Of a stretch of 31,385 bases of DNA, positions 23,937 to 30,616 are shown piece by piece. Position numbers and translations under genes: made by a program. How positions within the stretch are numbered: position 1 is the stretch's first letter; each line of letters opens with the position of its first letter. The DNA is taken from the NCBI GenBank assembly GCA_002392835.1, contig DGHX01000016.1:43477-74861 (forward strand), written 5' to 3'. The notes beneath the pieces are model-generated. The model was given only the letters and a program-made list of their open reading frames with translations. It was not told where the DNA came from and searched no databases. This DNA comes from Prevotella sp. UBA3837. GTDB taxonomy: Bacteria; Bacteroidota; Bacteroidia; Bacteroidales; Bacteroidaceae.

Positions 23937-24254
23937 ATGAATATTGAGTTTGAAAATACAGCTTTAGAGGAGTTGTACACCAAAGGAACAACTCAAGACC
24001 ATCAATACAAGCGGTTGTCCAAAGATATCATCAAGCGCTATGTGAAGGTGGTGAACTACCTGAGGGCTGCCCGACGGTTTGAAGACCTTTTCCTGATAAA
24101 GTCACTCCATTATGAGAAGAAGAAAGGCAATCTCAATGGAGTGGATGCCGTTTGGATTAACGATCAGTATCGTCTGTTTTTCCATTCTTCACCCGATGAG
24201 AGTGGTATCATAGTAAACGCATTGTTATTTGAAATATCCAAGCATTATGAATAA
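23937..24254 (+). CDS. higB: Type II toxin, HigB/RelE family
   Basis: A 105-residue ribosome-dependent mRNA interferase of the HigB (plasmid maintenance killer) branch of the RelE fold. Diagnostic blocks are the LRAARRFEDLFLIKSLHYEKKKGN stretch in the middle and VWINDQYRLFFHSSPDESG near the C-terminus, the RelE-type strand with the conserved Arg (QYRLFF). It precedes its antitoxin, the toxin-first HigBA order, and overlaps it by 8 bases (ATGAATAA). Codon use and GC are lower than in the flanking core genes, consistent with an acquired module. Confidence 0.88.
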   Translation: MNIEFENTALEELYTKGTTQDHQYKRLSKDIIKRYVKVVNYLRAARRFEDLFLIKSLHYEKKKGNLNGVDAVWINDQYRLFFHSSPDESGIIVNALLFEISKHYE

Positions 24255-24612
24255 GAATAATTTGACCCCATTTGTGGCTACTCATCCTGGTGAGATGATT
24301 AGAGATGAACTGAAAGAGCGTGGTATGACGCAGAAGCAGCTTGCTGCAGAAAGCGGTATCAAACCTTCTGTGCTGAGCGAGACCATCAATGGCAAGCGCA
24401 GTGTGTCACTTAACGTGGCTTTGGCTTTGGAGAAAACACTGGGCATATCTGCTGACATCTGGATGAATCTTCAGACACAGTACGATTTAGACATGGCCAA
24501 TATTGCTGAGCGTGGCAATCAGCGTGAGACGGTCAGTGTCACTATTCCCGTCAGAGACCGAAACTTGCTTCAAGAACTGGTGCGCAAGTTCGGATGGGCA
24601 TGCGTTTTTTAA
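24247..24612 (+). CDS. higA: HigA family addiction module antitoxin
   Basis: A 121-residue antitoxin with an XRE-type helix-turn-helix (about residues 11-65: THPGEMIRDELKERGMTQKQ opening, LSETINGKRSVS recognition helix, then LEKTLGISADIWMNLQTQY). It binds the toxin and its own promoter. The ATG at 24247 overlaps the higB stop. The C-terminal end (VSVTIPVRDRNLLQELVRKF, then GW) resembles the start of the antitoxin at 24931 (FTLTVPKADVSLFKSIAKKM, then GW), and stops after ACVF. This may be a shared module cut short. Confidence 0.88.
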   Translation: MNKNNLTPFVATHPGEMIRDELKERGMTQKQLAAESGIKPSVLSETINGKRSVSLNVALALEKTLGISADIWMNLQTQYDLDMANIAERGNQRETVSVTIPVRDRNLLQELVRKFGWACVF

Positions 24613-24631
24613 GCAGAACTACGGATATTAA

Positions 24632-24822
24632 ATTACGGGACAGTCCCCTGTGCGAACCGACATCAAGATTAACTCCGACCTGTTGAGATACACATGCGGG
24701 CAGAGGTAGGCTTCTTCCAAGTCGAGGAAGTCCTGATTCCCAAAATTCAGTCAAGTCCTGCCAAGAGCCTGCTGGAGTTGTATGCAGGAGTTGAGGGAGA
24801 AGAAATGAAACGGTATATGTAA
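24632..24822 (+). pseudogene. Frameshifted gene fragment (repeat copy B)
   Basis: Two overlapping open frames read like one protein. The upstream frame gives VRTDIKINSDLLRYTCGQR before a TAG at 24707. The downstream frame (ATG 24694) gives EVGFFQVEEVLIPKIQ, then SSPAKSLLELYAGVEGEEM, RYM and a TAA at 24820. The shared 79-bp end (24745-24823) is nearly identical to 23724-23802. It is a decayed tail of an unknown protein family. Confidence 0.5.
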
Positions 24823-24823
24823 T
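24745..24823 (+). repeat. 79-bp direct repeat, right copy
   Basis: Pair of 23724-23802, with 77 of 79 bases identical. It follows higA by about 130 bases. Recombination between the copies would delete the HigBA module precisely. Confidence 0.9.
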
Positions 24824-24899
24824 CACTGATTCTATTTTCTAACCCAGTAATTTTTAAAAGATATATAGGCAAAGTATTTTATTTATCAAAAAGATTTTG

Positions 24900-24907
24900 T
24901 ATCTTTG
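24900..24907 (+). promoter_or_regulatory. -7 element for the antitoxin/YafQ pair
   Basis: TATCTTTG fits TAnnTTTG and lies 23 bases before the antitoxin ATG. A T-rich -33 region (TTTT) stands 20 bases upstream, without a clean TTTG. Confidence 0.55.
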
Positions 24908-24930
24908 TCGCCAGATTATAAAAGACGATT

Positions 24931-25200
24931 ATGATAGGAACAGCAACACCAAGTGTAAGCCCCGACACGTTCACGCTGACCGTGCCGAAGGCCGATGTGA
25001 GCCTCTTCAAGTCGATTGCCAAGAAGATGGGTTGGAAGATTGAGCGCAAACGTGTGGCAAAGCCTCGTCTCTACGACCCTGAGACGGGCGACAGCCTGAA
25101 TGATGCAACGATGAAGGTCATTGAGGATGCACGGAAGGGGAAGGACGTCATAGAGGTCGGCTCGATGGACGATTATCTGGAGTTGGTAAAAAACTTGTAA
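24931..25200 (+). CDS. Antitoxin of the YafQ-type module
   Basis: An 89-residue small acidic protein directly upstream of a YafQ-type toxin (6-bp gap), so it is called as its antitoxin. The N-terminal part (DTFTLTVPKADVSLFKSIAK, then KMGW) resembles a beta-strand plus helix dimerisation module; the C-terminal part (SLNDATMKVIEDARKGKDVI, MDDYLELVKNL) looks like the flexible toxin-wrapping tail. I do not identify it with DinJ or RelB at sequence level. The same N-terminal pattern ends HigA next door. Confidence 0.75.
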   Translation: MIGTATPSVSPDTFTLTVPKADVSLFKSIAKKMGWKIERKRVAKPRLYDPETGDSLNDATMKVIEDARKGKDVIEVGSMDDYLELVKNL

Positions 25201-25206
25201 CCGACG

Positions 25207-25512
25207 ATGGCAAAGTTCTCGCTGAAACTCACCAAACGCTATCTGCGCGACTTGAAACTGGCTCGCAAGCGCGGCATGGACGAAAGTCTGCTGAACGAGA
25301 TTATCGTAAAGCTGCTTGATGACGTGCCCCTGCCAGAGAAGAACCGCGACCACCAGTTGCACGGCGACTACGAAGGCTACCGCGAGTGTCACATCACTCC
25401 GAACTGGCTGCTCATATACGTCAAGGACACCGACATCAAGATTATCTCACTCTCGCGGACAGGCACTCATTCCGACCTGTTCGACAAGAAGAACGAACTA
25501 AAAGCAAAATGA
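25207..25512 (+). CDS. YafQ family type II toxin (mRNA interferase)
   Basis: A 101-residue RelE-fold toxin. The YafQ hallmarks are present: DHQLHGDYEGYRECHI, NWLLIY and SRTGTHSDLF. Aligned by eye with E. coli YafQ, the catalytic residues H50, H63, W68, R83, H87 and F91 correspond to H49, H62, W67, R84, H88 and F92 here, but D67 corresponds to N66 (HITPNW instead of H-x-x-P-D-W). Loss of this Asp could weaken the RNase. The antitoxin lies 6 bp upstream. Confidence 0.9.
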   Translation: MAKFSLKLTKRYLRDLKLARKRGMDESLLNEIIVKLLDDVPLPEKNRDHQLHGDYEGYRECHITPNWLLIYVKDTDIKIISLSRTGTHSDLFDKKNELKAK

Positions 25513-25534
25513 GCGGATAGAATACAGACATAAA

Positions 25535-25636
25535 ATGCTTTTCAATGGCTTCCAGAAGAAGTCGAAAAAAACGCCAGAGAAGGAAATCAACAAGGCAATA
25601 CAATTAAAGAAGGAATATTATGCAGGAAAGAAATGA
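25535..25636 (+). pseudogene. C-terminal stump of a phage Gp49/HigB-2-like toxin
   Basis: A 33-codon frame reads MLFNGFQKKSKKTPEKEINK and ends KEYYAGKK. This matches the C-terminal signature of Gp49-like RelE toxins (...GFxKKTxKTPxxEIxxA). Frame-open sequence extends upstream only to a stop near 25500, so the catalytic N-terminal part is missing. It overlaps the XRE antitoxin start by 17 bases, the arrangement expected for the intact pair. A toxin stub with a complete antitoxin suggests an orphaned antitoxin. Confidence 0.55.
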
Positions 25637-25928
25637 CATTGTGAGCGTTGATGCCATGATGGACGAACGCTATGGAAAAGTCGGCTCGTCCGAGCGTGAA
25701 GCCTTTCGCAAGGAGGCTTACGCCTATTGCGTCGGACAGATTATAAGTGATGCCCGCAAACGCGAGAAGGTCACACAACAGGAGTTGGCCCAGCGCGTTG
25801 GCACCAACAAGTCATACATCTCTCGCATTGAGAACGGCAGTGTTGAGCCTGGTGCAGGCATGTTCCTCCGCATCCTCAGTGCCCTCGGCCTTCGCTTTGA
25901 GGTGTCCCAGCCGCTGGCTTTTGGATAG
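25620..25928 (+). CDS. XRE family antitoxin (orphan)
   Basis: A 102-residue protein with a helix-turn-helix (about residues 42-95: TQQELAQRVGTNKSYISRIE is the helix 2-turn-helix 3 block) preceded by a helical N-terminal segment. This is the HigA2-like partner of Gp49-type toxins. The ATG at 25620 follows AAGAAGGAAT, a reasonable ribosome-binding context. Its toxin is reduced to a C-terminal stump just upstream, so it may serve only as a repressor or an antidote to a related toxin elsewhere. Confidence 0.8.
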   Translation: MQERNDIVSVDAMMDERYGKVGSSEREAFRKEAYAYCVGQIISDARKREKVTQQELAQRVGTNKSYISRIENGSVEPGAGMFLRILSALGLRFEVSQPLAFG

Positions 25929-26195
25929 CCGAGCGCGATGCCTCGTTTATGGAGAAACTCAAACATATTCGCCGCATTACGGCCATCTTCTGAGAGCAAC
26001 AGGGCATTGCTGTGAAGCAGGACAAACCTGAGACAATTTGATTATCCCCGCCAAACGAAGAAGCGGCGGACTCCGAGCTATGCTCGCCTAAGCACTTACG
26101 GAGCACAAGATGCCCAAAAGGCAAGAAATCGTCTGTTTCGCCTAATAATATATAAAAGGTAGGGGCAAAGTGGAAAGATTCTCGCAGAAAATGTG
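25929..26195. other. Gene-free spacer with a small palindrome
   Basis: No convincing gene. A perfect small hairpin CGAGC-TAT-GCTCG (26074-26086) lies in a GC-rich patch after CCGCCAAACGAAGAAGCGGC. Short frames on both strands show no family signature. It may be remnant DNA at the junction between the toxin-antitoxin block and the restriction-modification block. Confidence 0.4.
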
Positions 26196-26203
26196 TAACT
26201 TTG
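26196..26203 (+). promoter_or_regulatory. -7 element for the restriction-modification pair
   Basis: TAACTTTG matches TAnnTTTG and lies 21 bases before the methyltransferase ATG. No TTTG at -33. No separate promoter was found before the nuclease gene, so both are probably co-transcribed. Confidence 0.5.
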
Positions 26204-26224
26204 TGGCCGAAATCGAAAACAATT

Positions 26225-27553
26225 ATGGCAAAGAAGAACGAGACCGACTTGAAACTTGAAGCTTTCCCCGAAGAGATTACCGAGGACGGTACAAGGATTT
26301 ATGGCGAAACATCATACGAGAACCAGATGGCGGTGCTGAGCCACTATCTGCATAACAATCGTGAAGAAGTGGACGAAGACAAGAAGGAAGAAATCATCCT
26401 CGCCATCCGTGAGTTCTTGTCGCGTAAACAATTCCGTCAGTCTAAAGAAGATGGGGAGCTTTCTGATGAGCAGATTTGGATGGCTGCTGAAGATGCAACG
26501 CAATATGACCTTTTCGCAGATTTCTTCAAAGTGCCATTTCCTGCACCAGAGCATCCCAAGTTTACATTCATCGACCTATTCGCTGGCATTGGTGGCTTCC
26601 GTATTGCATTCCAGAATCTTGGCGGCAAATGTGTTTATTCGTCAGAGTTTGACGCTAAAGCACAGGAATCTTACCTCGCTAACTATGGTGAAATGCCCTT
26701 TGGCGATATTACCAAGGAATCTACGAAGAAATATATACCGCAGAACTTCGACATCCTTTGCGGTGGATTTCCCTGTCAAGCATTCTCTCTTGCAGGTCGT
26801 CGTCTCGGTTTCAAAGATGAGACTCGCGGAACTCTTTTCTTTGAGATAGAAGCAATTCTCCGCAAGCATCAGCCCAAGGCGTTCTTTCTCGAGAATGTGA
26901 AGGGACTTGCCATCCATGACAAAGGCCGCACATTGAAAACTATACTTGAACACCTTGACGATGCAGGCTATGATGTAGTGCCGCCACAAATCCTCAACGC
27001 CATGGACTACGGAGTACCGCAGCACCGTGAGCGAATTTATATTATCGGATTCCGCAAAGACCTCGGCATCAACGTGGAAGATTTCCATTATCCAGAACCG
27101 ACAACTACGGGCGAGAAACGCCCTAAGTTCCGTGATGTGATGGAAAAGGAAGAGGTTTCTGTGAAATATTATCTCTCGACCGCCTATGTTGAGACCCTTA
27201 TCCGCCATAAGGCGAGACATGAAGCAGCTGGTCATGGCTTCGGCTATAAAATAATCGATATTGACGGAGTTGCCAATGCAATAGTCGTTGGGGGCATGGG
27301 GCGCGAGTGCAATCTGCTTATAGATAAACGCCTCACCAACTTCACGCCTGTTACTCGTATCAAGGGTGAGGTCAACCGTGAGGGCATCCGTAAGATGACC
27401 CCACGAGAATGGGCAAGACTGCAAGGATTCCCCGACACATTCAAAATCGTAGTTGCCGACGCATCTGCTTACAAGCAATTCGGCAATTCTGTAGCAATTC
27501 CTGCTATTCAAGCAACAGCTGAAAAGGAATTACAATTATTAGGACTAATTTAA
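26225..27553 (+). CDS. C5-cytosine DNA methyltransferase, M.HpaII type (CCGG)
   Basis: A 442-residue DNA methyltransferase. The conserved C5 motifs appear in order: I FIDLFAGIGGFR, IV GGFPCQAFSLAGRR (catalytic Cys in PCQ), VI FFLENVKGL, VIII QHRERIYIIGF, and X QFGNSVAIPAI. The target-recognition region is very close to the M.HpaII sequence as I recall it (GVANAIVVGGMGRE, then EVNREGIRKMTPREWARLQG), so the predicted site is CCGG, methylated at the inner C. It differs by an extra N-terminal segment of about 90 residues. The start at 26225 follows a short leader. The nuclease gene begins 8 bp after the stop. Confidence 0.93.
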   Translation: MAKKNETDLKLEAFPEEITEDGTRIYGETSYENQMAVLSHYLHNNREEVDEDKKEEIILAIREFLSRKQFRQSKEDGELSDEQIWMAAEDATQYDLFADFFKVPFPAPEHPKFTFIDLFAGIGGFRIAFQNLGGKCVYSSEFDAKAQESYLANYGEMPFGDITKESTKKYIPQNFDILCGGFPCQAFSLAGRRLGFKDETRGTLFFEIEAILRKHQPKAFFLENVKGLAIHDKGRTLKTILEHLDDAGYDVVPPQILNAMDYGVPQHRERIYIIGFRKDLGINVEDFHYPEPTTTGEKRPKFRDVMEKEEVSVKYYLSTAYVETLIRHKARHEAAGHGFGYKIIDIDGVANAIVVGGMGRECNLLIDKRLTNFTPVTRIKGEVNREGIRKMTPREWARLQGFPDTFKIVVADASAYKQFGNSVAIPAIQATAEKELQLLGLI

Positions 27554-27561
27554 AAACAAAT

Positions 27562-28644
27562 ATGGCACTATCTGGGAATAAAGGTGAATGGAGCGAGATT
27601 TACACGCTCTTCCGTTTACTTGGTGAGGGCAAAGTTCATGCAGGCGATGCAAATCTGAATAAGCTCGATTTGTATTATCCCATCCTCAACATCATTCGTG
27701 AGGAGAGTAAGCGTTATGAATATAAGCCTGATACGAAGCAGAACATTGTCATCATCGACGAAAATGGCAATGAGTACGCCCGCATCTCGATGGATAAGTT
27801 CATGGATGAATCAAAGTCGCTATTGGATGCTATCAAGAGCAGCAACAAACGAGCTTTTGAAATTCCAAGTGCAGAATGTTTTATGAGTGAAATCGGCTGT
27901 ACTAAGCTTAAAGCTCCATCGGGTGACAAGGCTGATATTCATATTGTCATTCACGACCTACGAACTAACATGACACCAGAACTGGGATTTAGTATCAAGT
28001 CGCAGCTTGGCAGCCCATCTACTTTGCTCAACGCAGGTGACCCCACAAATATAACCTATCGTGTTGCAGGTGGCAACATGACAGACACCGAACTTGACGC
28101 TATCAACAGCATAAAAGACCATCTGCCACGCATGGCTGCCATCATTGAGAAAGGCTACAGACTAGAATATTCAGACATCGAACACAGTACATTCAAGAAC
28201 AATCTTCTTTTCCTCGATACATGTATGCCTGAATTTATCGCTGCTTGCCTTGTCTGTGATAGCATGCCCAACGCCACTTCGTCTATCAAGGATGCCGTGG
28301 AAATGGTTGCACTGCAAAATCCTTTCTCATTTACGGGCAAGGACGTTGTGGCTTTCTATGAACACAAGATGAAAGTGCTGCTCCTTGATTCTGCATTGGG
28401 CATGACGCCCGCCAAAGAGTGGAAAGGTCGCTATGACGCTAACGGCGGTTACCTCGTAGTAAAGAAGGACGGCGACATCGTTTGCTATCACTTCTATAAC
28501 CGCAACGATGTTGAAGACTACCTCTACCATAACACCCGTTTCGAGCGTGCCAGCCGTAGCCGCTATCACTTCGGCTCGTTATATCGCGACAATGATGGCA
28601 AAGTGTATATCAAGCTGAATTTGCAGATAAGATTTACAAAGTAA
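27562..28644 (+). CDS. HpaII family restriction endonuclease (CCGG)
   Basis: A 360-residue type II restriction enzyme, the expected length for R.HpaII. It starts MALSGNKGEWSEIYTLFRLL, typical of this family; LGFSIKSQLGSPSTLLNAGD is probably the catalytic core strand with (D/E)xK-like chemistry. It should cut unmethylated CCGG. The order methylase then nuclease, 8 bp apart, delays the toxic enzyme relative to protection. No controller (C) gene or vsr nick-repair gene is seen. The gene contains no CCGG, as does the methylase gene. Confidence 0.92.
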   Translation: MALSGNKGEWSEIYTLFRLLGEGKVHAGDANLNKLDLYYPILNIIREESKRYEYKPDTKQNIVIIDENGNEYARISMDKFMDESKSLLDAIKSSNKRAFEIPSAECFMSEIGCTKLKAPSGDKADIHIVIHDLRTNMTPELGFSIKSQLGSPSTLLNAGDPTNITYRVAGGNMTDTELDAINSIKDHLPRMAAIIEKGYRLEYSDIEHSTFKNNLLFLDTCMPEFIAACLVCDSMPNATSSIKDAVEMVALQNPFSFTGKDVVAFYEHKMKVLLLDSALGMTPAKEWKGRYDANGGYLVVKKDGDIVCYHFYNRNDVEDYLYHNTRFERASRSRYHFGSLYRDNDGKVYIKLNLQIRFTK

Positions 28645-28654
28645 TTACCTGAGT

Positions 28655-29038
28655 GTGGAGAAAAGTATCTGGTATTTCCTGATCGTCAATTCCCTCTCTC
28701 AGATGTACTATTGTCTGAAGCGCATGGGTGAGTCGTGCAGGGAGCATGTCGGCAACATTTTCCGTCCCGTCCCCACGGAGTATGCTAATGAGTTTCTTGT
28801 CCTGCGAAATGAGATGACACGTCTGTACCCTCGATCTCTCGATTGTGCGCCGGCATCCCAGATACGTAATGATGCAGCCGCACTTCAATCCTTACTTTCC
28901 GATTACCGCAAGCGTATCATTCATGACATACAGACCCGCCAACTCAACATCGAAGCCATGACCGTATTCCTGAGCGTTGTCCAGAAGTCTCAGGAACTCC
29001 TCAGCGCCCTTCGTCATCTGATGAGGGGGGGAGAGTAA
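28655..29038 (+). pseudogene. 5'-truncated Na/Pi cotransporter family gene (C-terminal PhoU-like part)
   Basis: A 127-codon frame (GTG 28655, though the frame stays open upstream as far as the nuclease stop) encodes a helical domain without a start region. Blocks such as YYCLKRMGESCREHVGNIF and IIHDIQTRQLNIEAMTVFLS, then QELLSALRHLM, fit the C-terminal PhoU-like domain of the Bacteroidetes Na/Pi cotransporter family. Its membrane part (about 400 residues) is absent. GC content and a CCGG site (28850) resemble the core genome, so it is chromosomal DNA cut by the island. Family assignment is from memory. Confidence 0.5.
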
Positions 29039-29089
29039 GATGGAGAGCTGATTTCCCTGCCATTACGACACCACCGAACAACCTTTAGG

Positions 29090-29122
29090 ATAGGCATACT
29101 CTGCCTAAGGTATAGGCATACT
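29090..29122. repeat. Short direct repeat ATAGGCATACT x2
   Basis: ATAGGCATACT occurs at 29090-29100 and 29112-29122. TAGGCA (29091-29096) also pairs with TGCCTA (29102-29107), giving a small hairpin. It lies after the cotransporter fragment. No gene was found in 29039-29201. Confidence 0.4.
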
Positions 29123-29153
29123 ATGGCTGCTTGCAGGCTTACATATAAGAGAT

Positions 29154-29199
29154 GCACCCGACCCGAGTCACGAAACGGGGGTGACTCTGGGTCGGATGC
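29154..29199. terminator. Hairpin at the lpd 3' end
   Basis: GCACCCGACCCGAGTCAC (29154-29171) pairs with GTGACTCTGGGTCGGATGC (29181-29199) around a 9-base loop. It starts two bases after the lpd stop on the minus strand. On the plus strand it ends in TTTT, so it may also terminate transcripts arriving from the island side. Confidence 0.75.
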
Positions 29200-29201
29200 T
29201 T

Positions 29202-30611
29202 TTATGCTTCTGCTGCGGCAAGGAGAATCTCGCTGAGCGTGGGGTGTATGTGCACGATGTGGCGGAGCTGTGCTACGGTGGTGCTGCGACACATCAGGGC
29301 GCTGGCCTCCTGTATGAGGTCTGCGCTGTGGGCCCCGAAGGCGTGGCAGCCGAGTATGCGGCCTGCGCCAGGCTCGCTGAGCAGCTTGAGCATGCCCTCT
29401 GCCTGGCCCATGGCCAGCGCCTTGCCGTTGGCACGGTGGAAGGCCTTGCGACACTCGTAGGGTGTGCCTTCCTGCTTCAGCTGGTCCTCGGTCTTTCCCA
29501 CACCGGCGACCTCGGGACTGGTAAAGACGGCAGCGGGCATGATGCTGAGGTCGATGTCGTCGTCGTGGCCGAGGATGCGGTTCACCACATGTATGCCCTG
29601 CATCTCGGCGGCGTGGGCCAGCATCTGGCGCCCGTTGACATCGCCGATGGCATAGATGCCCTCGACGGTGGTCTGACAGTGGTCGTCGACATGAATGCCG
29701 CTGCGCTCGTCGTAGTCGAAGCCGGCCCGGCTGAAGTGGTCGAAGACCCGCGGTGCGCGGCCCACGGCCATGAGCACCACGTCGGCCTCTACGCTCTGCT
29801 CGCGTCCCTTCTTATCCTGGAAAGTAACCACTTTCCACTCTCCACTTTCCACTTTCCTCTCTCCACTTTCCACTTTCCTCTCTACCCCCGTAACGCCGCA
29901 CTGCAGGCAGAACTCCACGCCCTGTTTCTCCAGTGCCTTGCGCATCCGCTTGGCTATGTCGCTGTCGATGGCGGGCAAGCACTCCTTGAGGAACTCCACC
30001 ACCGTCACCTTTGTGCCGAAGGCCGAGAAGATGCTGGCAAACTCCATGCCGATGACGCCTGCCCCTATGATGCAGAGGTGCTCCGGCAGCCTTCCGAGCT
30101 GCAGCAGGTCGCTGCTGTCTATCGTCAGCTCTGCTCCGGGCACTCTCAGCCGCTTGGGCACTGACCCTGTTGCCACGATGATGTGCGGGGCCGTGTAGCG
30201 CTCGCCCGCAGCTGCCGTGTCGCCGTCATCTCCGTGACAGGCCTCTACGGTGTGTGCATCGACGAAGCGTGCCTCGGCGCGCACCAGCGTGATGTTGGGG
30301 TGTGCCAGCAGCGTCTCTATGCCTTCGCGCAGCGAGCCGATGACCTCGTCCTTTCGGCTGCAGGCCGTTTCCAGCGAGAAGGTGGGGACACCGCAGCTGA
30401 TGCCGAAGTCAGCGGCCTGGCGCACCAGCGTCAGTACCTCGGCGTTGCGGGCGTACGCCTTCGTGGGAATGCACCCTTCGTTCAGGCAGGTGCCGCCCAC
30501 ATGTCCCTGTTCGAAGATGACCACCTTCAGCTGGTGCTGAGCGGCATGGGAAGCGGCGCGGTAGCCCCCAGGCCCCGCACCGATGATGATTACATCTGCT
30601 TGCATTGGCAT
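29202..30611 (-). CDS. lpdA: Dihydrolipoyl dehydrogenase
   Basis: A 469-residue FAD-dependent flavoprotein that reoxidises the lipoyl group of 2-oxoacid dehydrogenase complexes or the glycine cleavage H protein, reducing NAD. Landmarks: the FAD fold VIIIGAGPGGYRAA (about residues 6-19), the redox cysteines GGTCLNEGCIPTKA (about 39-52), the NAD fold IIGAGVIGMEFASIF (about 175-189), and the C-terminal HIHPTLSEIL with the catalytic His-Glu pair. I start at the ATG 30611, 5 bases after the gcvPB stop. A heptad repeat (ERKVESG twice, then EWKV, about residues 245-262), encoded by a DNA microsatellite, enlarges one beta-hairpin. Confidence 0.93.
   Translation of the reverse strand: MPMQADVIIIGAGPGGYRAASHAAQHQLKVVIFEQGHVGGTCLNEGCIPTKAYARNAEVLTLVRQAADFGISCGVPTFSLETACSRKDEVIGSLREGIETLLAHPNITLVRAEARFVDAHTVEACHGDDGDTAAAGERYTAPHIIVATGSVPKRLRVPGAELTIDSSDLLQLGRLPEHLCIIGAGVIGMEFASIFSAFGTKVTVVEFLKECLPAIDSDIAKRMRKALEKQGVEFCLQCGVTGVERKVESGERKVESGEWKVVTFQDKKGREQSVEADVVLMAVGRAPRVFDHFSRAGFDYDERSGIHVDDHCQTTVEGIYAIGDVNGRQMLAHAAEMQGIHVVNRILGHDDDIDLSIMPAAVFTSPEVAGVGKTEDQLKQEGTPYECRKAFHRANGKALAMGQAEGMLKLLSEPGAGRILGCHAFGAHSADLIQEASALMCRSTTVAQLRHIVHIHPTLSEILLAAAEA
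29828..29884 (-). repeat. 21-bp tandem repeat inside lpd
   Basis: TCCACTTTCCACTTTCCTCTC occurs at 29841-29861 and 29862-29882, perfect copies 21 bp apart, after a partial copy from 29828. It is in frame with lpd and adds a seven-residue repeat (ERKVESG) to the protein. Confidence 0.85.
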
Positions 30612-30616
30612 ATCAG

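Noticed and set aside
26642..27511. 289-codon minus-strand frame opposite the methyltransferase
   Set aside because: The plus strand contains all C5-methyltransferase motifs; the antisense frame has none.
23589..28650. Integrase, transposase or tRNA att site for the island
   Set aside because: None was seen on either strand; no tRNA gene is present nearby, so the mode of island entry stays open.
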